6,248 nucleotides of DNA from Methanomicrobiales archaeon (GTDB lineage Archaea; Halobacteriota; Methanomicrobia; Methanomicrobiales; JACTUA01). Positions 1 through 5,783 of the stretch are shown in pieces (positions within the stretch are counted from its first letter, which is position 1; each line of letters starts with the position of its first letter). The position numbers were made by a program, and so were the translations under genes. The notes under the pieces were generated by a model that saw only the letters and a program-made list of their open reading frames with translations, had not been told where the DNA came from and did not search any database. The DNA is taken from contig JAJRDC010000144.1 in assembly GCA_028678635.1 (NCBI GenBank), positions 1 through 6,248 on the forward strand. Reading direction: 5' to 3'.

Positions 1-561
1 GAGGATGCCATCGGGGCCCTGGAGACGGGAAACGCAGCCCTCGCCCAGGACGTGGTCTCCCGTGACAACGACGTGGACCGTCTCCACTGGCTTATTGCCC
101 GGCAGTTCAACCTGGTGCTCATCGACCCCAATCTCTCCCGGAATATGAACCTGACCCCGTCCATGGCGGCCAGCTACTACGTCATGAGCAGGATCGTGGA
201 ACGGATCGGGGACCATGCCGTCCGGATAGCCGAGAACGTCCCGGTGCTCCTTTCGGTGAAGATGGAGAAGGGTCTTCTATCAGACCTGAAGGAGGCCAGC
301 GGCACGGCCCTGGACCTCCTCCGGAAGAGTACCAACGCCTTCTTTGAGAACGACATGGAGGCAGCCCAGGCCCATCTTGCTGCCGTCGCTGCCCTGGAGG
401 AGAGGTGCAGCAGCATCACCCACCGCGCAGCACCCCTGAAGGGGGAGGCGGCGGTAGCCCTGGGCTCCATCATCGGATCCATCCAGCGCATCGGTGAATA
501 CTCTGCCGACATCTGCGAGAACACCATCAACCACCTGGTGGCGGAGCCGGGAACGGACTGA
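1..561 (+). CDS. PhoU-family phosphate regulator, C-terminal part (5' end outside window)
   Basis: The frame is open from base 1 to TGA 559-561, so 186 C-terminal residues are seen. Two PhoU-type helical segments are visible: RIVERIGDHAVRIAENV at about residues 64-80 and SIIGSIQRIGEYSADICEN at about 156-174. Both carry the E/Q-R-I-G-(D/E) pattern that PhoU proteins place around their metal-binding helices. PhoU proteins are cytosolic and damp phosphate uptake through the Pst ABC transporter; archaeal members often have an AbrB-like N-terminal DNA-binding domain, which would lie outside the window here. A start at GTG 52 is unlikely because the open frame continues upstream with PhoU-like helical sequence (EDAIGALETGN). 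No pst gene is visible. A 92-nt gap follows before ruvC, so it is probably a separate transcription unit. Family assignment is fairly sure; the exact role is inferred. Confidence 0.8.
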   Translation, partial: EDAIGALETGNAALAQDVVSRDNDVDRLHWLIARQFNLVLIDPNLSRNMNLTPSMAASYYVMSRIVERIGDHAVRIAENVPVLLSVKMEKGLLSDLKEASGTALDLLRKSTNAFFENDMEAAQAHLAAVAALEERCSSITHRAAPLKGEAAVALGSIIGSIQRIGEYSADICENTINHLVAEPGTD

Positions 562-590
562 CCCGGGGTCCGGCCATCTTCCCACTGCGG

Positions 591-637
591 TGCAAAAGTT
601 ATTAGGAACGGGGGCGCCCACGCTTCACCAGGGGAGG
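591..637 (+). promoter_or_regulatory. Candidate promoter and leader of the ruvCAB operon
   Basis: The only A/T-rich stretch in the 92-nt gap before ruvC is AAAAGTTATTA at 594-604, a weak archaeal TATA-box match. A start site about 25 nt downstream would fall near 627, giving a short leader containing GGGGAGG (631-637). That Shine-Dalgarno-like run lies 16 nt before the ruvC ATG, which is longer than usual, so the ribosome-binding site assignment is uncertain. Read-through from the PhoU gene is an alternative. Confidence 0.3.
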
Positions 638-653
638 CCGCCCGGGCACCAGG

Positions 654-1127
654 ATGATCGTGATAGGCATTGACCCCGGCCTTGCTATCGTGGGCTACGG
701 GGTGCTGCAGCGGGACGGACACCGGGCCCGGGCCATTGCCTATGACTGCATCCGCACCTCGCCCAAGACCATGACCGCCCCTGAGCGCCTCCGGGAGATC
801 CACCGGCGCTGCCGCGAACTCCTTGAGACCCATCGTCCGGATGTCGTTGCCGTGGAGAAGCTCTTTTTTACGAAGAACATCACTTCCGCCATGTCGGTCT
901 CCGAGGTCCGGGGGGTGATCCTGCTCGCCGCAGCCGAGGCGGGGGTACCGGTCACCGAGTATACCCCCAACCAGGTGAAGCAGGCGGTGACGGGATCCGG
1001 GAAGGCGGAGAAGGTCCAGGTGCAGGAAATGATGCGCCGGCTCCTCTCCCTCCCGGAGATCCCGAGGCCCGACGATGTGGCAGACGGGCTCGCCATCGCG
1101 CTGTGCCATCTCCACACGGTGAGGTGA
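654..1127 (+). CDS. ruvC: Crossover junction endodeoxyribonuclease RuvC
   Basis: This is a 157-residue RuvC resolvase, an RNase H-fold nuclease that cuts Holliday junctions symmetrically as a homodimer with Mg2+ (family knowledge; E. coli RuvC is 173 residues). All four acidic catalytic positions are visible: D7 in MIVIGIDPG, E68 in VVAVEKLFF, and D141 and D144 in RPDDVADGLAIA. The family segments FFTKNITSAMSVSEVRG (71-87) and NQVKQAVTGSGKAEK (106-120), with its conserved basic residues, are also present. The ATG at 654 is chosen because the IGIDPG strand starts the family almost at residue 1. The protein is cytosolic and soluble. It is first in a ruvC-ruvA-ruvB operon, and its stop codon lies inside the ruvA Shine-Dalgarno sequence, so translation of the two is probably coupled. 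The gene type is bacterial; presence in an archaeon suggests ancient lateral transfer. Base composition does not stand out from its neighbours. Confidence 0.96.
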   Translation: MIVIGIDPGLAIVGYGVLQRDGHRARAIAYDCIRTSPKTMTAPERLREIHRRCRELLETHRPDVVAVEKLFFTKNITSAMSVSEVRGVILLAAAEAGVPVTEYTPNQVKQAVTGSGKAEKVQVQEMMRRLLSLPEIPRPDDVADGLAIALCHLHTVR

Positions 1128-1128
1128 T
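1121..1128 (+). promoter_or_regulatory. Strong Shine-Dalgarno site of ruvA over the ruvC stop codon
   Basis: GAGGTGAT is a full 8-nt match to the complement of the conserved archaeal 16S rRNA 3' end. It sits 6 nt before ATG 1135 and contains the ruvC stop TGA (1125-1127). This fixes the ruvA start and indicates coupled translation. Confidence 0.8.
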
Positions 1129-1134
1129 ACCGGC

Positions 1135-1728
1135 ATGTTCGCACAGCTGACCGGTGAGGTGGCCGACGTGGGCGAGGGAATGGTCGTGCTGGACGTCCGC
1201 GGCGTGGGCTACGAGGTCCACATGCCGCAGCCGGCCGTCACCGCACTCCTCGCCAGGAAAGGACCGGTTACGGTCCACACCCACCTGGTGGTCCGGGACG
1301 ACGGATGGACCCTGTACGGGTTCCTCAGGCCACGGGACCGGGAGATGTTCCGGCTCCTCATCGGGGTCACCCGTATCGGCCCCCAGATCGCCCTCTCCAT
1401 CCTCTCCCAGATCACCCTCGAGGACCTGGCCGCTGCCGTGCTGGCCGAGGACGACAGGGCGCTCACAAGGATCCCCGGCGTCGGTGAAAAGCACGCGAAG
1501 CGGCTGATCCTGGAATTGCGGGACAAGATGAAGAAGGCCGCGGAAAAGTTCCTGCCCGGCGGAGGCCCCGCGTCGATGCGGCTGGACGCCGTCTCGGCCC
1601 TCGTAGCCCTGGGCTTCTCCCCCCGTGAGTCGGGGGAGGCGGTGGACGCGGTCCTCCAGGCCCAGACCCCGCCGGCCTCCGTCCAGGACGTGGTGAAGAC
1701 GGCGCTGCAGCGCATCAGGGAGCGGTGA
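1135..1728 (+). CDS. ruvA: Holliday junction branch migration complex subunit RuvA
   Basis: This 197-residue protein (E. coli RuvA is 203) binds four-way junctions as a tetramer and loads the RuvB motor. Domain I is an OB fold at about residues 1-64, including HTHLVVRDDGWTLYGF, where D55 and D56 match the acidic pin (E55/D56 in E. coli) that keeps the junction strands apart. Domain II has two helix-hairpin-helix motifs: LLIGVTRIGPQIALSILS (74-91) and LTRIPGVGEKHAKRLILELR (110-129). A flexible Gly/Pro-containing linker (about 136-147) leads to domain III (about 148-195), the RuvB-contacting three-helix module, with DAVSALVALGF. The ATG at 1135 follows an excellent Shine-Dalgarno site. The gene is separated by 7 nt from ruvC and 3 nt from ruvB. 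Nothing is truncated or missing, so activity is expected with the adjacent RuvB and RuvC. Confidence 0.97.
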   Translation: MFAQLTGEVADVGEGMVVLDVRGVGYEVHMPQPAVTALLARKGPVTVHTHLVVRDDGWTLYGFLRPRDREMFRLLIGVTRIGPQIALSILSQITLEDLAAAVLAEDDRALTRIPGVGEKHAKRLILELRDKMKKAAEKFLPGGGPASMRLDAVSALVALGFSPRESGEAVDAVLQAQTPPASVQDVVKTALQRIRER

Positions 1729-1731
1729 GGG

Positions 1732-2745
1732 ATGGACGGCGAACGCGTGGAACCGGAAGACCGGCTCATCACGGGCGACGAGCTCCAGGACGAGGCCGAG
1801 GACACCACGATCCGCCCCGCCACCTTCGACGAGTTCATTGGCCAGGAGGGGGTGAAGGAGACACTCCGGATCGCCCTCGAGGCGACAAGGCAGCGGGGGG
1901 AACCCCTGGACCACATCCTCTTCTCCGGTCCACCGGGCCTCGGGAAGACCACCCTCGCCCACCTGATCGCCCGGGAGATGAATGCCCAGATCCACACCAC
2001 CTCCGGCCCCATCCTGGAGAAGCCCGGCGACATGGCGGCGATGCTCACCCTCCTGGGCCGGGGGGACGTCCTCTTCATCGACGAGATCCACCGTCTCCCC
2101 CGGATCATCGAGGAGATCCTGTACCCGGCCATGGAGGACTACCGGATCGAGGTAATGATCGGTGAAGGCCCCAGCGCCCGGTCCATCACCCTCACGCTGG
2201 AGCACTTCACCCTGGTCGGCGCAACCACCCGGGTGGGGCTCCTCGGCTCCCCCTTCCGGGACCGGTTCGGCCTTGCCCTCCGGCTGAACCTCTACACTCC
2301 CGAGGAACTCTCGGCCGTGGTCCGGCGTTCGGCAGGGATCATGCAGATCCCCATCACCCCGGAGGGGTGCCACGAGATCGCCAGGAGGAGCCGGGGGACG
2401 CCCCGCATCGCGAACCGGCTCCTCCGGAGGGTCCGAGACTACGCCACCGTCCGGGGTGACGGAAGGATCGACGGGGACGTGGCGGACAGGGCCCTCACCA
2501 TGCTCGGGATCGACCCGCTGGGGCTGGACGACCTGGACCGGCGGATCCTCCAAGTGATCGCCGACGACTTCCGGGGCGGGCCCGTGGGATTAAAGACCAT
2601 CGCCATCTCCGTCGGCGAGGACGTACGGACCATCGAGGAGGTGTACGAGCCCTACCTGATCCAGGTGGGATTCCTGAAGCGCACCGCACAGGGAAGGGAG
2701 TCCACCTCCGCCGCCTCCGAGCACCTCCACCGCAAGTGGTGGTAG
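1732..2745 (+). CDS. ruvB: Holliday junction branch migration helicase RuvB (AAA+ ATPase)
   Basis: This 337-residue protein (E. coli RuvB is 336) is the hexameric ATP-driven motor that pumps DNA through the RuvA-bound junction. Visible motifs in order: N-terminal [11 protein letters not shown] (28-38); Walker A GPPGLGKT (66-73); Walker B LFIDEIH (114-120); sensor 1 GATT (163-166); the arginine-finger segment SPFRDRFG (173-180); sensor 2 GTPR (222-225); and a C-terminal winged helix with [16 protein letters not shown] (282-297) and [17 protein letters not shown] (302-318). The ATG at 1732 lies 3 nt after the ruvA stop, so start is probably coupled; GGTGAGG at 1724-1730 is close and AGGGAG at 1717-1722 is better spaced. 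The tail matches the usual GR-x-x-T-x-x-A-x-x-HL pattern and then ends in HRKWW. The final 25 nt are duplicated just downstream. Complete, and very confidently assigned. Confidence 0.98.
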   Translation: MDGERVEPEDRLITGDELQDEAEDTTIRPATFDEFIGQEGVKETLRIALEATRQRGEPLDHILFSGPPGLGKTTLAHLIAREMNAQIHTTSGPILEKPGDMAAMLTLLGRGDVLFIDEIHRLPRIIEEILYPAMEDYRIEVMIGEGPSARSITLTLEHFTLVGATTRVGLLGSPFRDRFGLALRLNLYTPEELSAVVRRSAGIMQIPITPEGCHEIARRSRGTPRIANRLLRRVRDYATVRGDGRIDGDVADRALTMLGIDPLGLDDLDRRILQVIADDFRGGPVGLKTIAISVGEDVRTIEEVYEPYLIQVGFLKRTAQGRESTSAASEHLHRKWW

Positions 2746-2780
2746 GTGCTGAGTGGCACCTCCACCGCAAGTGGTGGTAG
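2721..2780 (+). repeat. Exact 25-bp direct repeat at the ruvB 3' end, each copy a hairpin
   Basis: Bases 2721-2745 (the last eight ruvB codons including TAG) are repeated exactly at 2756-2780, with 10 nt between the copies and no similarity in the flanks. Within each copy ACCTCCAC and GTGGTGGT can pair as an 8-position stem with one T-T mismatch around the loop CGCAA. The coding copy fits the RuvB family tail, so the downstream copy is probably the derived one. The function is unknown; it could be a 3' UTR stability or processing structure. Confidence 0.85.
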
Positions 2781-2784
2781 CCCG

Positions 2785-2841
2785 CGGAATCTGATCCGTC
2801 TTTTCCCAGCCGACGCCTCCAATCCCTCGGCGTGTCTTTTC
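2785..2841 (+). terminator. Tandem terminator-like sites after ruvB
   Basis: Two small hairpins are each followed by the same octamer GTCTTTTC. The first is CGGA (2785-2788) with TCCG (2795-2798), T-rich run 2799-2804. The second is ACGCC (2813-2817) with GGCGT (2829-2833), T-rich run 2835-2840. Archaeal RNA polymerase terminates mainly on U-rich tracts, and this is the first such sequence after the ruv operon. The stems are short and the T runs are interrupted, so this is a moderate inference. Confidence 0.4.
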
Positions 2842-2843
2842 TT

Positions 2844-2884
2844 GGAGCGTTCTGGTGAGACGCTCCTGGGGGGCTCCGCCCCCC
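2844..2884. repeat. Two adjacent GC-rich hairpins
   Basis: GGAGCGT (2844-2850) pairs with ACGCTCC (2860-2866) around a 9-nt loop. One base later GGGGGGCTCCGCCCCCC (2868-2884) forms a 7-bp all-G:C stem with a TCC loop. Neither is followed by a T tract. They could be transcript-end structures or members of a dispersed hairpin family. Confidence 0.6.
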
Positions 2885-2957
2885 GCCGCGTGGGCGCCCC
2901 CCCCCGTTTCGGTTGATCCGGACGTGGGCAGCTACAGGTTGACAAATAAGAGGTCTG

Positions 2958-3017
2958 CTATCCTCTCGTCGGGGAGGAGGGACCGGGAGGGGGCTGGCCC
3001 CCTCCCGCTGAGGATAG
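2958..3017. repeat. Structured repeat element, copy A
   Basis: Outer arms CTATCCTC (2958-2965) and GAGGATAG (3010-3017) are perfectly complementary. Inside, CGGGAGGGGG (2984-2993) and CCCCCTCCCG (2998-3007) form a perfect 10-bp stem with loop CTGG. A 24-nt core at 2977-3000 recurs exactly in copy B at 3085-3108. No transposase or terminal target duplication is visible, so a mobile-element label is not justified. Confidence 0.75.
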
Positions 3018-3070
3018 GGAATACAGGCTATGATCTTTTCCGGCATACTATTCCGCACTACTTGGATCAA

Positions 3071-3116
3071 CTATCCTCACGGGAGAGGGACCGGGAGGGG
3101 GCTGGCCCTTTCCCGT
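3071..3116. repeat. Structured repeat element, copy B
   Basis: It begins with the same CTATCCTC (3071-3078) as copy A and carries the same 24-nt core (3085-3108). The right arm reads CCCTTTCCCG (3106-3115) instead of CCCCCTCCCG. The stem is kept in RNA because the changed bases make two G-U pairs and one A-U pair. A competing 11-position stem, ACGGGAGAGGG (3079-3089) with CCCTTTCCCGT (3106-3116), uses the same right arm. The outer closing arm of copy A is missing. Confidence 0.7.
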
Positions 3117-3161
3117 CAGAATGCTGCGGAAAGGAGATCCATCACAAATGGCCCTCCCCGT

Positions 3162-3200
3162 GGATCTGCAGAAGATATTTCTCATTTCCACCGCAGATCC
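3162..3200. repeat. 8-bp inverted repeat upstream of the TPR gene
   Basis: GGATCTGC (3162-3169) and GCAGATCC (3193-3200) are perfectly complementary, separated by 23 nt that include the candidate TATA box. It might be a regulator site flanking the promoter or a chance hairpin; the sequence cannot tell. Confidence 0.4.
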
Positions 3201-3222
3201 GGTTAAGAAGGAAGGGGAGATC
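3172..3222 (+). promoter_or_regulatory. Candidate promoter and ribosome-binding site of the TPR gene
   Basis: AAGATATTT at 3172-3180 is a plausible TATA box. A start about 25 nt later falls near 3200 and gives a short leader. GGAGATC at 3216-3222 resembles the archaeal Shine-Dalgarno GGAGGTGATC, with GGAG ending 7 nt before ATG 3227. The ribosome-binding site is better supported than the promoter, and it decides the start over the upstream in-frame GTG at 2855. Confidence 0.5.
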
Positions 3223-3226
3223 AGCC

Positions 3227-3718
3227 ATGTGGGGTTTGTTCGGCGGGAGCCAGGTGTCGCCAGCGATCAGGAAGGGATACGACCTGATCCGATGGGAGCG
3301 TTACGACGAGGCAGAGGAGTTTTTTAAAAAGGCCCTTGAAGAGCACCCCAAGGATCCCCACGGGTGGGTGGGGCGCGGGATCGCTGCCCTCAGGCGGGAC
3401 GATCCGAGGAAGGCCCTGGAATACGTGGATTATGCCCTGACCCTCACCCCCGATGAACCGAACGCCTGGTACCAGAAGGCCAGGGCCCTCGCGTCACTGG
3501 GAAAACACGAGCAGGCCCTCTCCTGCTACGAGCGATCACTTCACCTGCTGCCGACCGCTGCTGCCTGGTACTGCAAGGGACGGTCTCTGGAAGCCCTGGA
3601 ACGGGATCCGGAAGCCCTGGACTGCTACGAGAAGGCCGTGACCCTCACGAAAGAGGATGAGGTGAGGGCGCGCCGGGACGCTCTCCTCCGCAAGATCCTG
3701 GAACAGCGCAGTACCTGA
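3227..3718 (+). CDS. Small tetratricopeptide-repeat (TPR) protein
   Basis: This 163-residue protein is almost entirely TPR repeats, 34-residue helix pairs that mediate protein-protein contacts. Four units can be read: about 11-44 (YDEAEEFFKKALEEHPKD), 45-78 (RKALEYVDYALTLTPDEP), 79-111 (GKHEQALSCYERSLHLLP) and 112-143 (DPEALDCYEKAVTL), followed by a charged C-terminal helix. Consensus Ala, Tyr and Pro positions are well kept. There is no signal peptide or clear membrane segment, so it is probably a cytosolic scaffold or adaptor; no enzyme domain is seen and the partner is unknown. ATG 3227 has a good Shine-Dalgarno site, whereas the in-frame extension to 2855 crosses hairpin repeats. The gene is apparently monocistronic and converges on the sensor kinase 20 nt away. 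The fold is certain, the function is not. Confidence 0.9.
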   Translation: MWGLFGGSQVSPAIRKGYDLIRWERYDEAEEFFKKALEEHPKDPHGWVGRGIAALRRDDPRKALEYVDYALTLTPDEPNAWYQKARALASLGKHEQALSCYERSLHLLPTAAAWYCKGRSLEALERDPEALDCYEKAVTLTKEDEVRARRDALLRKILEQRST

Positions 3719-3729
3719 AGAAACACCGT

Positions 3730-3760
3730 CCGGGAGCGTTACCGGCCCGGTAAACTCCGG
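3730..3760. terminator. Hairpin between the convergent TPR and kinase genes
   Basis: TTACCGG (3739-3745) and CCGGTAA (3747-3753) form an almost perfect palindrome that includes the kinase stop codon (TAA on the minus strand). Outer bases CCGG-G-AG (3730-3736) and CTCCGG (3755-3760) extend the stem with one bulge and a small internal loop. The position suggests a shared transcript-end structure, but there is no T tract on either strand, so intrinsic termination is unproven. Confidence 0.45.
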
Positions 3761-5565
3761 GTTCGGGATTGCCCTGCCGCTGCCACCGCGGAGCCTCCCC
3801 GCTCCCCCCTGTACCGGTAGGAGCCCGGAGGCACCCGGATCTCGAACCGGGCACCCCGGCCGGGCTGGCCGTTCTCCCGGATGGATATCCCGTTGATGGA
3901 GAGGATCTCCCGGACCAGGAACAGGCCGAACCCCATGTTCTTTCCGGCCCCGTGGCCGAAGATCCGTTCCTTCTCATGTGGGGGGACGCCGATGCCGTTA
4001 TCCTCGCAGGTAATCAGGAGGTCCTGCCCGTCCCGCTGTGCACTGAACCGGATCCAGGTGAGGGTGCCCCCGTGCCGGATGGCGTTGTCGATCAGGTTGT
4101 AGAAGACCTTCTCGAGGAGAGGGTCCGCAAAGACCTCCAGGTCGCCCATGTCCCCTTCCAGGCAGACGTCGTGGACATCCACCATGGACCGTACCCGCGC
4201 CAGGATTTCCCCTACCCGCTGCCACAGGGGGGCATGGACCCCGATCTCCTGGTAGTCCCGGGTGAAGCCGATGAGCCGCTGGATTGCCTCGGCAGCCGCC
4301 CGCTCCTTGCCGATGAACCCCCGGAGCTCGGGATCCTTGGCCATCTCCTCTCCCATCTCCAGGTAGCTGCGCAGCACCATCAGCTGGTTCAGGATATCGT
4401 GGCGAGTGACGCTGGACATCAGGTGCAGCTTCCGGTTGGCCAGCTGGTAGGCATCCCCCGTCATCTTCCGGTCCGTCACGTCGTGGGCCGAGGCGATCAT
4501 GCCGTCATAGTGACCGCCGGGGTCCCGGACGGGGGTGAACCAGCCGGAGACAAAGAGCGGGACACCGGCGGCATCGGTGACCGGGACCGAGTCGAAGGCT
4601 ACCGTTCGCATGTGCTTCCTTGCATCCTCGTAGAACGGCAGGAGGGCCTCCATACGGGCAGATCCCGCCTCCCGCAGGAAGTTCCTCTCCAGGAAGCTCG
4701 CGCGGGGATGGCCGATCATCCGTTCCAGGGCCGGGTTCAGGTAGTAGATGACATCGTCAGCATCGGTAACCCAGATCCCGTCATGGGCGTTCTCCAGAAT
4801 CCCCTCATAGAACTCCTTCAGGGCATGGACGTGCTGATCGGCAACCCTCCGGGCTGACATGTCCCGCAGGATCAGGCAGTGATACGGAGTGCCGCGGTGG
4901 TGGAGGGTATGCAGCTTGAGGATCGCGGGGAACGTGTTCCGGGTGTCATCCGTCACCAGGGTCTCGTGAATCACGGGGTCCCCGGATCCTGCGCCCGCGA
5001 AAAATCCCGAGAGTACGGGGAGGACCTCCTGGACCTTTACCCCCAGGAGACCCTTCTCCTCCCTGGACAGGAGCCGGGGCGCCGCCCGGTTGACCGAGAG
5101 GATCGTGCCCCTGCCATCGGTCCAGAGGATCCCCTCGGAGACGTGGTCCAGCGAGAACCGGCTGAACTCGTGCTCTTCCCGGTCCATCCGCGCCCGGCGG
5201 ACCGCCCGACGGATCAGGTGGACGAGCAGCGTGTACTGGACGTGGGGGTTGGGCCCCTTCTCCAGGTAGAAATCAGCCTCTGCATCCATGGCCCGGCAGA
5301 GGAGCTCCGGGGAACCCTGGCCGGTAAAGAGGATGAGGGGGACATGGTCACCCGACCCGCGGACGGAGCGGAAGAATGCCAGGCCATCCATCCCGGGAAG
5401 ATCCTCCTCCGCGACAATGACATCGAAACGCTCCGACCTGAGGAGGGCGAGGGCCTCCTCGGGTGAAGTGGAGGTCTCCAGGATGAGATCCGGCTCCTCC
5501 CCCAGCCGGGCTCCTGCCATCTCCCGCGCACTGGGATCACTGTCCACGAGAAGCACCTGGATCAT
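3739..5565 (-). CDS. Hybrid sensor histidine kinase, REC-PAS-PAS-HisKA-HATPase
   Basis: This is a 608-residue signalling protein without a signal peptide or membrane span, so probably a cytosolic sensor. In order: a receiver (REC) domain at about 1-120, with D8, T81 (LILFTGQ) and K103 (LEKG) kept but E53 at the phosphoacceptor Asp position (DVIVAEEDLPGMDG) and S9 in the usual acidic pair; PAS 1 about 133-240; PAS 2 about 250-368 (HDGIWVTDADDVIYYLNPALERMIG); a phosphoacceptor helix with H389 in SVTRHDILNQL; and the ATPase with N box NLIDNAIRHGG (490-500), G1 EDNGIGVP (521-528) and G2 GKNMGFGLFLVREI (541-554). A basic, Gly-rich tail (about 581-608) follows. ATG 5565 is preferred because the first REC strand begins there; an in-frame GTG at 5628 would add 21 unlikely residues. 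No cognate response regulator is adjacent. Ligand and output are unknown. Confidence 0.93.
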   Translation of the reverse strand: MIQVLLVDSDPSAREMAGARLGEEPDLILETSTSPEEALALLRSERFDVIVAEEDLPGMDGLAFFRSVRGSGDHVPLILFTGQGSPELLCRAMDAEADFYLEKGPNPHVQYTLLVHLIRRAVRRARMDREEHEFSRFSLDHVSEGILWTDGRGTILSVNRAAPRLLSREEKGLLGVKVQEVLPVLSGFFAGAGSGDPVIHETLVTDDTRNTFPAILKLHTLHHRGTPYHCLILRDMSARRVADQHVHALKEFYEGILENAHDGIWVTDADDVIYYLNPALERMIGHPRASFLERNFLREAGSARMEALLPFYEDARKHMRTVAFDSVPVTDAAGVPLFVSGWFTPVRDPGGHYDGMIASAHDVTDRKMTGDAYQLANRKLHLMSSVTRHDILNQLMVLRSYLEMGEEMAKDPELRGFIGKERAAAEAIQRLIGFTRDYQEIGVHAPLWQRVGEILARVRSMVDVHDVCLEGDMGDLEVFADPLLEKVFYNLIDNAIRHGGTLTWIRFSAQRDGQDLLITCEDNGIGVPPHEKERIFGHGAGKNMGFGLFLVREILSINGISIRENGQPGRGARFEIRVPPGSYRYRGERGGSAVAAAGQSRTRSLPGR

Positions 5566-5568
5566 GGC

Positions 5569-5589
5569 GATGCCCTGCGGCAGGGGATC
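5569..5589 (-). promoter_or_regulatory. Hairpin immediately before the kinase start codon
   Basis: On the minus strand CCCTG and CAGGG form a 5-bp stem with loop CCG, extended after one C-C mismatch by GAT/ATC. It ends 3 nt before ATG 5565. It includes the only purine run that could act as a Shine-Dalgarno sequence (GCAGGG), so it could limit translation. This is inference from pairing alone. Confidence 0.35.
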
Positions 5590-5696
5590 CGGATGACAGT
5601 CGTTCCGGGTATACACTTCCCGCCGCACATTCCTGTGTGGGACCGGAGGGGAGGGTTCATGGATTCCTGCATGCTCACTGACGGGGGAGCGTTGGA

Positions 5697-5735
5697 ATAA
5701 AGGAATATCTTTTCACTAAGTTATATAAATATATG
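5697..5735 (-). promoter_or_regulatory. Candidate promoter of the sensor kinase
   Basis: The strongest TATA-like sequence in the window is at 5721-5735, reading CATATATTTATATAA on the minus strand and preceded by an A/G-rich stretch suitable as a TFB recognition element. Initiation about 25 nt downstream would be near 5697, giving a leader of about 130 nt to ATG 5565. The element is nearly symmetrical, so transcription toward the plus strand is also possible. Confidence 0.45.
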
Positions 5736-5783
5736 TTTTTTCCTTAATCTTTATATTTCTGTTAGAATTATTTTTAGGCACCG

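Larger units (their letters stand above)
2746..3226. other. Repeat-rich intergenic region between ruvB and the TPR gene
   Basis: These 481 nt hold no convincing gene. They are dominated by direct repeats, GC-rich hairpins and homopolymeric G and C runs, described separately. The frame of the downstream TPR gene stays open back to GTG 2855, but this part translates to low-complexity Pro/Gly/Arg-rich sequence created by the repeats, so it is treated as non-coding. A likely promoter for the TPR gene lies at its right end. Confidence 0.7.

Noticed and set aside
177..1136. 319-codon minus-strand frame over the PhoU and ruvC genes
   Set aside because: It is antisense to two well-supported genes, with no family motif and no plausible start context.
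952..2553. 533-codon open frame on the minus strand opposite ruvA and ruvB
   Set aside because: Its translation has no recognisable domain and is rich in Asp/Gly/Pro/Arg, as expected for the shadow of GC-rich genes; the plus strand encodes unmistakable RuvA and RuvB.
2721..2780. Possible attachment-site duplication from an integrated element
   Set aside because: Only 10 nt lie between the copies and there is no integrase or cargo.
2958..3116. Possible CRISPR array
   Set aside because: There are only two copies of the 24-nt core with an 84-nt interval, the flanks are degenerate and no cas gene is present.
2855..3226. In-frame N-terminal extension of the TPR protein from GTG 2855
   Set aside because: It has no ribosome-binding site and low-complexity sequence. 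The repeated peptide RDREGAGP arises because the 108-nt repeat period is a multiple of three. ATG 3227 has a good Shine-Dalgarno site.
3769..4857. 362-codon open frame on the plus strand opposite the kinase
   Set aside because: It lies fully antisense to the catalytic half of the kinase and gives low-complexity sequence without a motif; the same holds for the frame at 4879-5466.
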